In this document: positions 63,588 to 64,000 of the stretch, piece after piece
Layout: every line of letters begins with the position of its first letter
Numbering within the stretch: the stretch's first letter is position 1
Source of the DNA: Chroogloeocystis siderophila 5.2 s.c.1
Lineage (GTDB): Bacteria > Cyanobacteriota > Cyanobacteriia > Cyanobacteriales > Chroococcidiopsidaceae
Assembly: GCF_001904655.1 (NCBI RefSeq)
Contig: NZ_MRCC01000003.1
Location: forward strand, 62,001 to 126,000
Length of the DNA: 64,000 nucleotides
Reading direction: 5' to 3'
Notes under the pieces: model-generated
Seen by the model: the letters and a program-made list of their open reading frames with translations, nothing else
Told to the model about the DNA's origin: nothing
Databases searched by the model: none
Program-made: the position numbers and the translations under genes

Positions 63588-64000
63588 CTTTTGCCTGCAG
63601 CATTCAAAAACAACAAACTCATAGCACAAACATCGTCCGGAGGAAGAGCGCCTGATGTTGGGGCATCATATGTTTATCCCAGCGCAAACGGCGGACGCTA
63701 TACACGTCAAACAATGCGGTGGGGAAACTTCCCAGGCTTCCGTTATGAAGAAACTTATGAACATGACTTTTTTCTATACAACTATGACAGGGCAACGTAC
63801 TTAGATCCAAGAAATATAGGGTATCCCAATTGTTTGCCAGCAGCAACTTATTGGTCTACAACGTGGCCTGCGTCATCGCGACCATATTTAGATACAAGGT
63901 TTGGACAAAATAGCAAGTGTGAAGTTGATGAATTAGCGTACACTGTAGGAGCAGCCTTTGCTAATCAACTTTTCAACGGGATAACCTATGAAACATATAT
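63588..64000 (+). CDS. Open frame continuing past TGA to the window end (partial)
   Basis: In frame with the preceding ORF and without stop to the end: LPAAFKNNKLIAQTSSGGRA, then a Tyr/Asn/Gly-rich stretch with GGRYTRQTMRWGNFPGFRYE and TYLDPRNIGYPNCLPAATYW. Looks like coding sequence of an exported protein. TTG 63591 is the only early start; alternatively the TGA is a nonsense mutation and both parts belong to one gene. Cannot be decided without the sequence to the right. Confidence 0.5.

Noticed and set aside
1-64000. tRNA, rRNA and CRISPR
   Set aside because: No cloverleaf with the TTCGANNC arm or CCA-type end, no rRNA-like stretch and no regularly spaced repeats of CRISPR length were recognised; short heptamer and palindromic repeats are STRR and dispersed elements. 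A covariance-model search could still find a tRNA.

Overview
The window is chromosomal DNA of a cyanobacterium. Evidence: dense HIP1 octamers (GCGATCGC), heptameric STRR repeats near many genes, and cyanobacterial marker genes (KaiB-like/HisKA kinase SasA, ycf35, DUF760, DUF3038/DUF4335, DUF3386, group 2 sigma factor, ferredoxin-type biosynthetic enzymes). A Chroococcidiopsis/Gloeocapsopsis-like or Nostoc-like relative is plausible, but the genus is inference. No rRNA, tRNA, CRISPR array or complete prophage was seen.

Layout. 0-10 kb: diguanylate cyclase, leuS, a UDP-glucose pyrophosphorylase-type enzyme, Uma2 nuclease-like protein, GNAT, purH (with STRR heptamers inside its coding sequence), a small membrane protein, cysE and an FMN-binding Alr4036-type protein. 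10.4-20.5 kb: five co-directional genes for exported proteins (DUF11-type surface proteins, an SdrD/carboxypeptidase-like linker protein and a large predicted outer-membrane barrel), the most system-like accessory block. 20.5-31.3 kb: Uma2, a class II ribonucleotide reductase interrupted by a 323-residue intein with a LAGLIDADG endonuclease, RRM protein, ispG, a C-terminal processing protease and an EF-G paralogue. 31.4-38.5 kb: TPR protein, a MarR / broken pirin / WrbA unit with matching AT-rich palindromes, and a remarkable fusion of a cNMP-binding domain, a degenerate sigma54-type AAA+ domain and a NapH/NosR-type polyferredoxin membrane module. 38.7-52.2 kb: Dps with an altered ferroxidase site, carB, group 2 sigma factor, DUF760, MutT, SasA, SLH lipoprotein, DUF3386, Nfu scaffold and GH57. 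52-64 kb: two small unknown genes, an IS1-derived deletion element, bioB, bioA, the DUF2997-ycf35-ferredoxin operon, DUF4335/DUF3038, mutS2, a guaB3 fragment and a secreted protein whose frame continues past a TGA to the window end.

Most genes are housekeeping and stand alone or in pairs. Real cooperation is suggested for the 10.4-20.5 kb surface operon, the MarR-WrbA unit, the bioB-bioA pair, the ycf35-ferredoxin operon (stop/start overlap) and DUF3038-DUF4335. Decay is visible at four places: a pirin C-terminal stub, a nucleotidyltransferase-like remnant, a guaB3 5' stub and the IS1 remnant.
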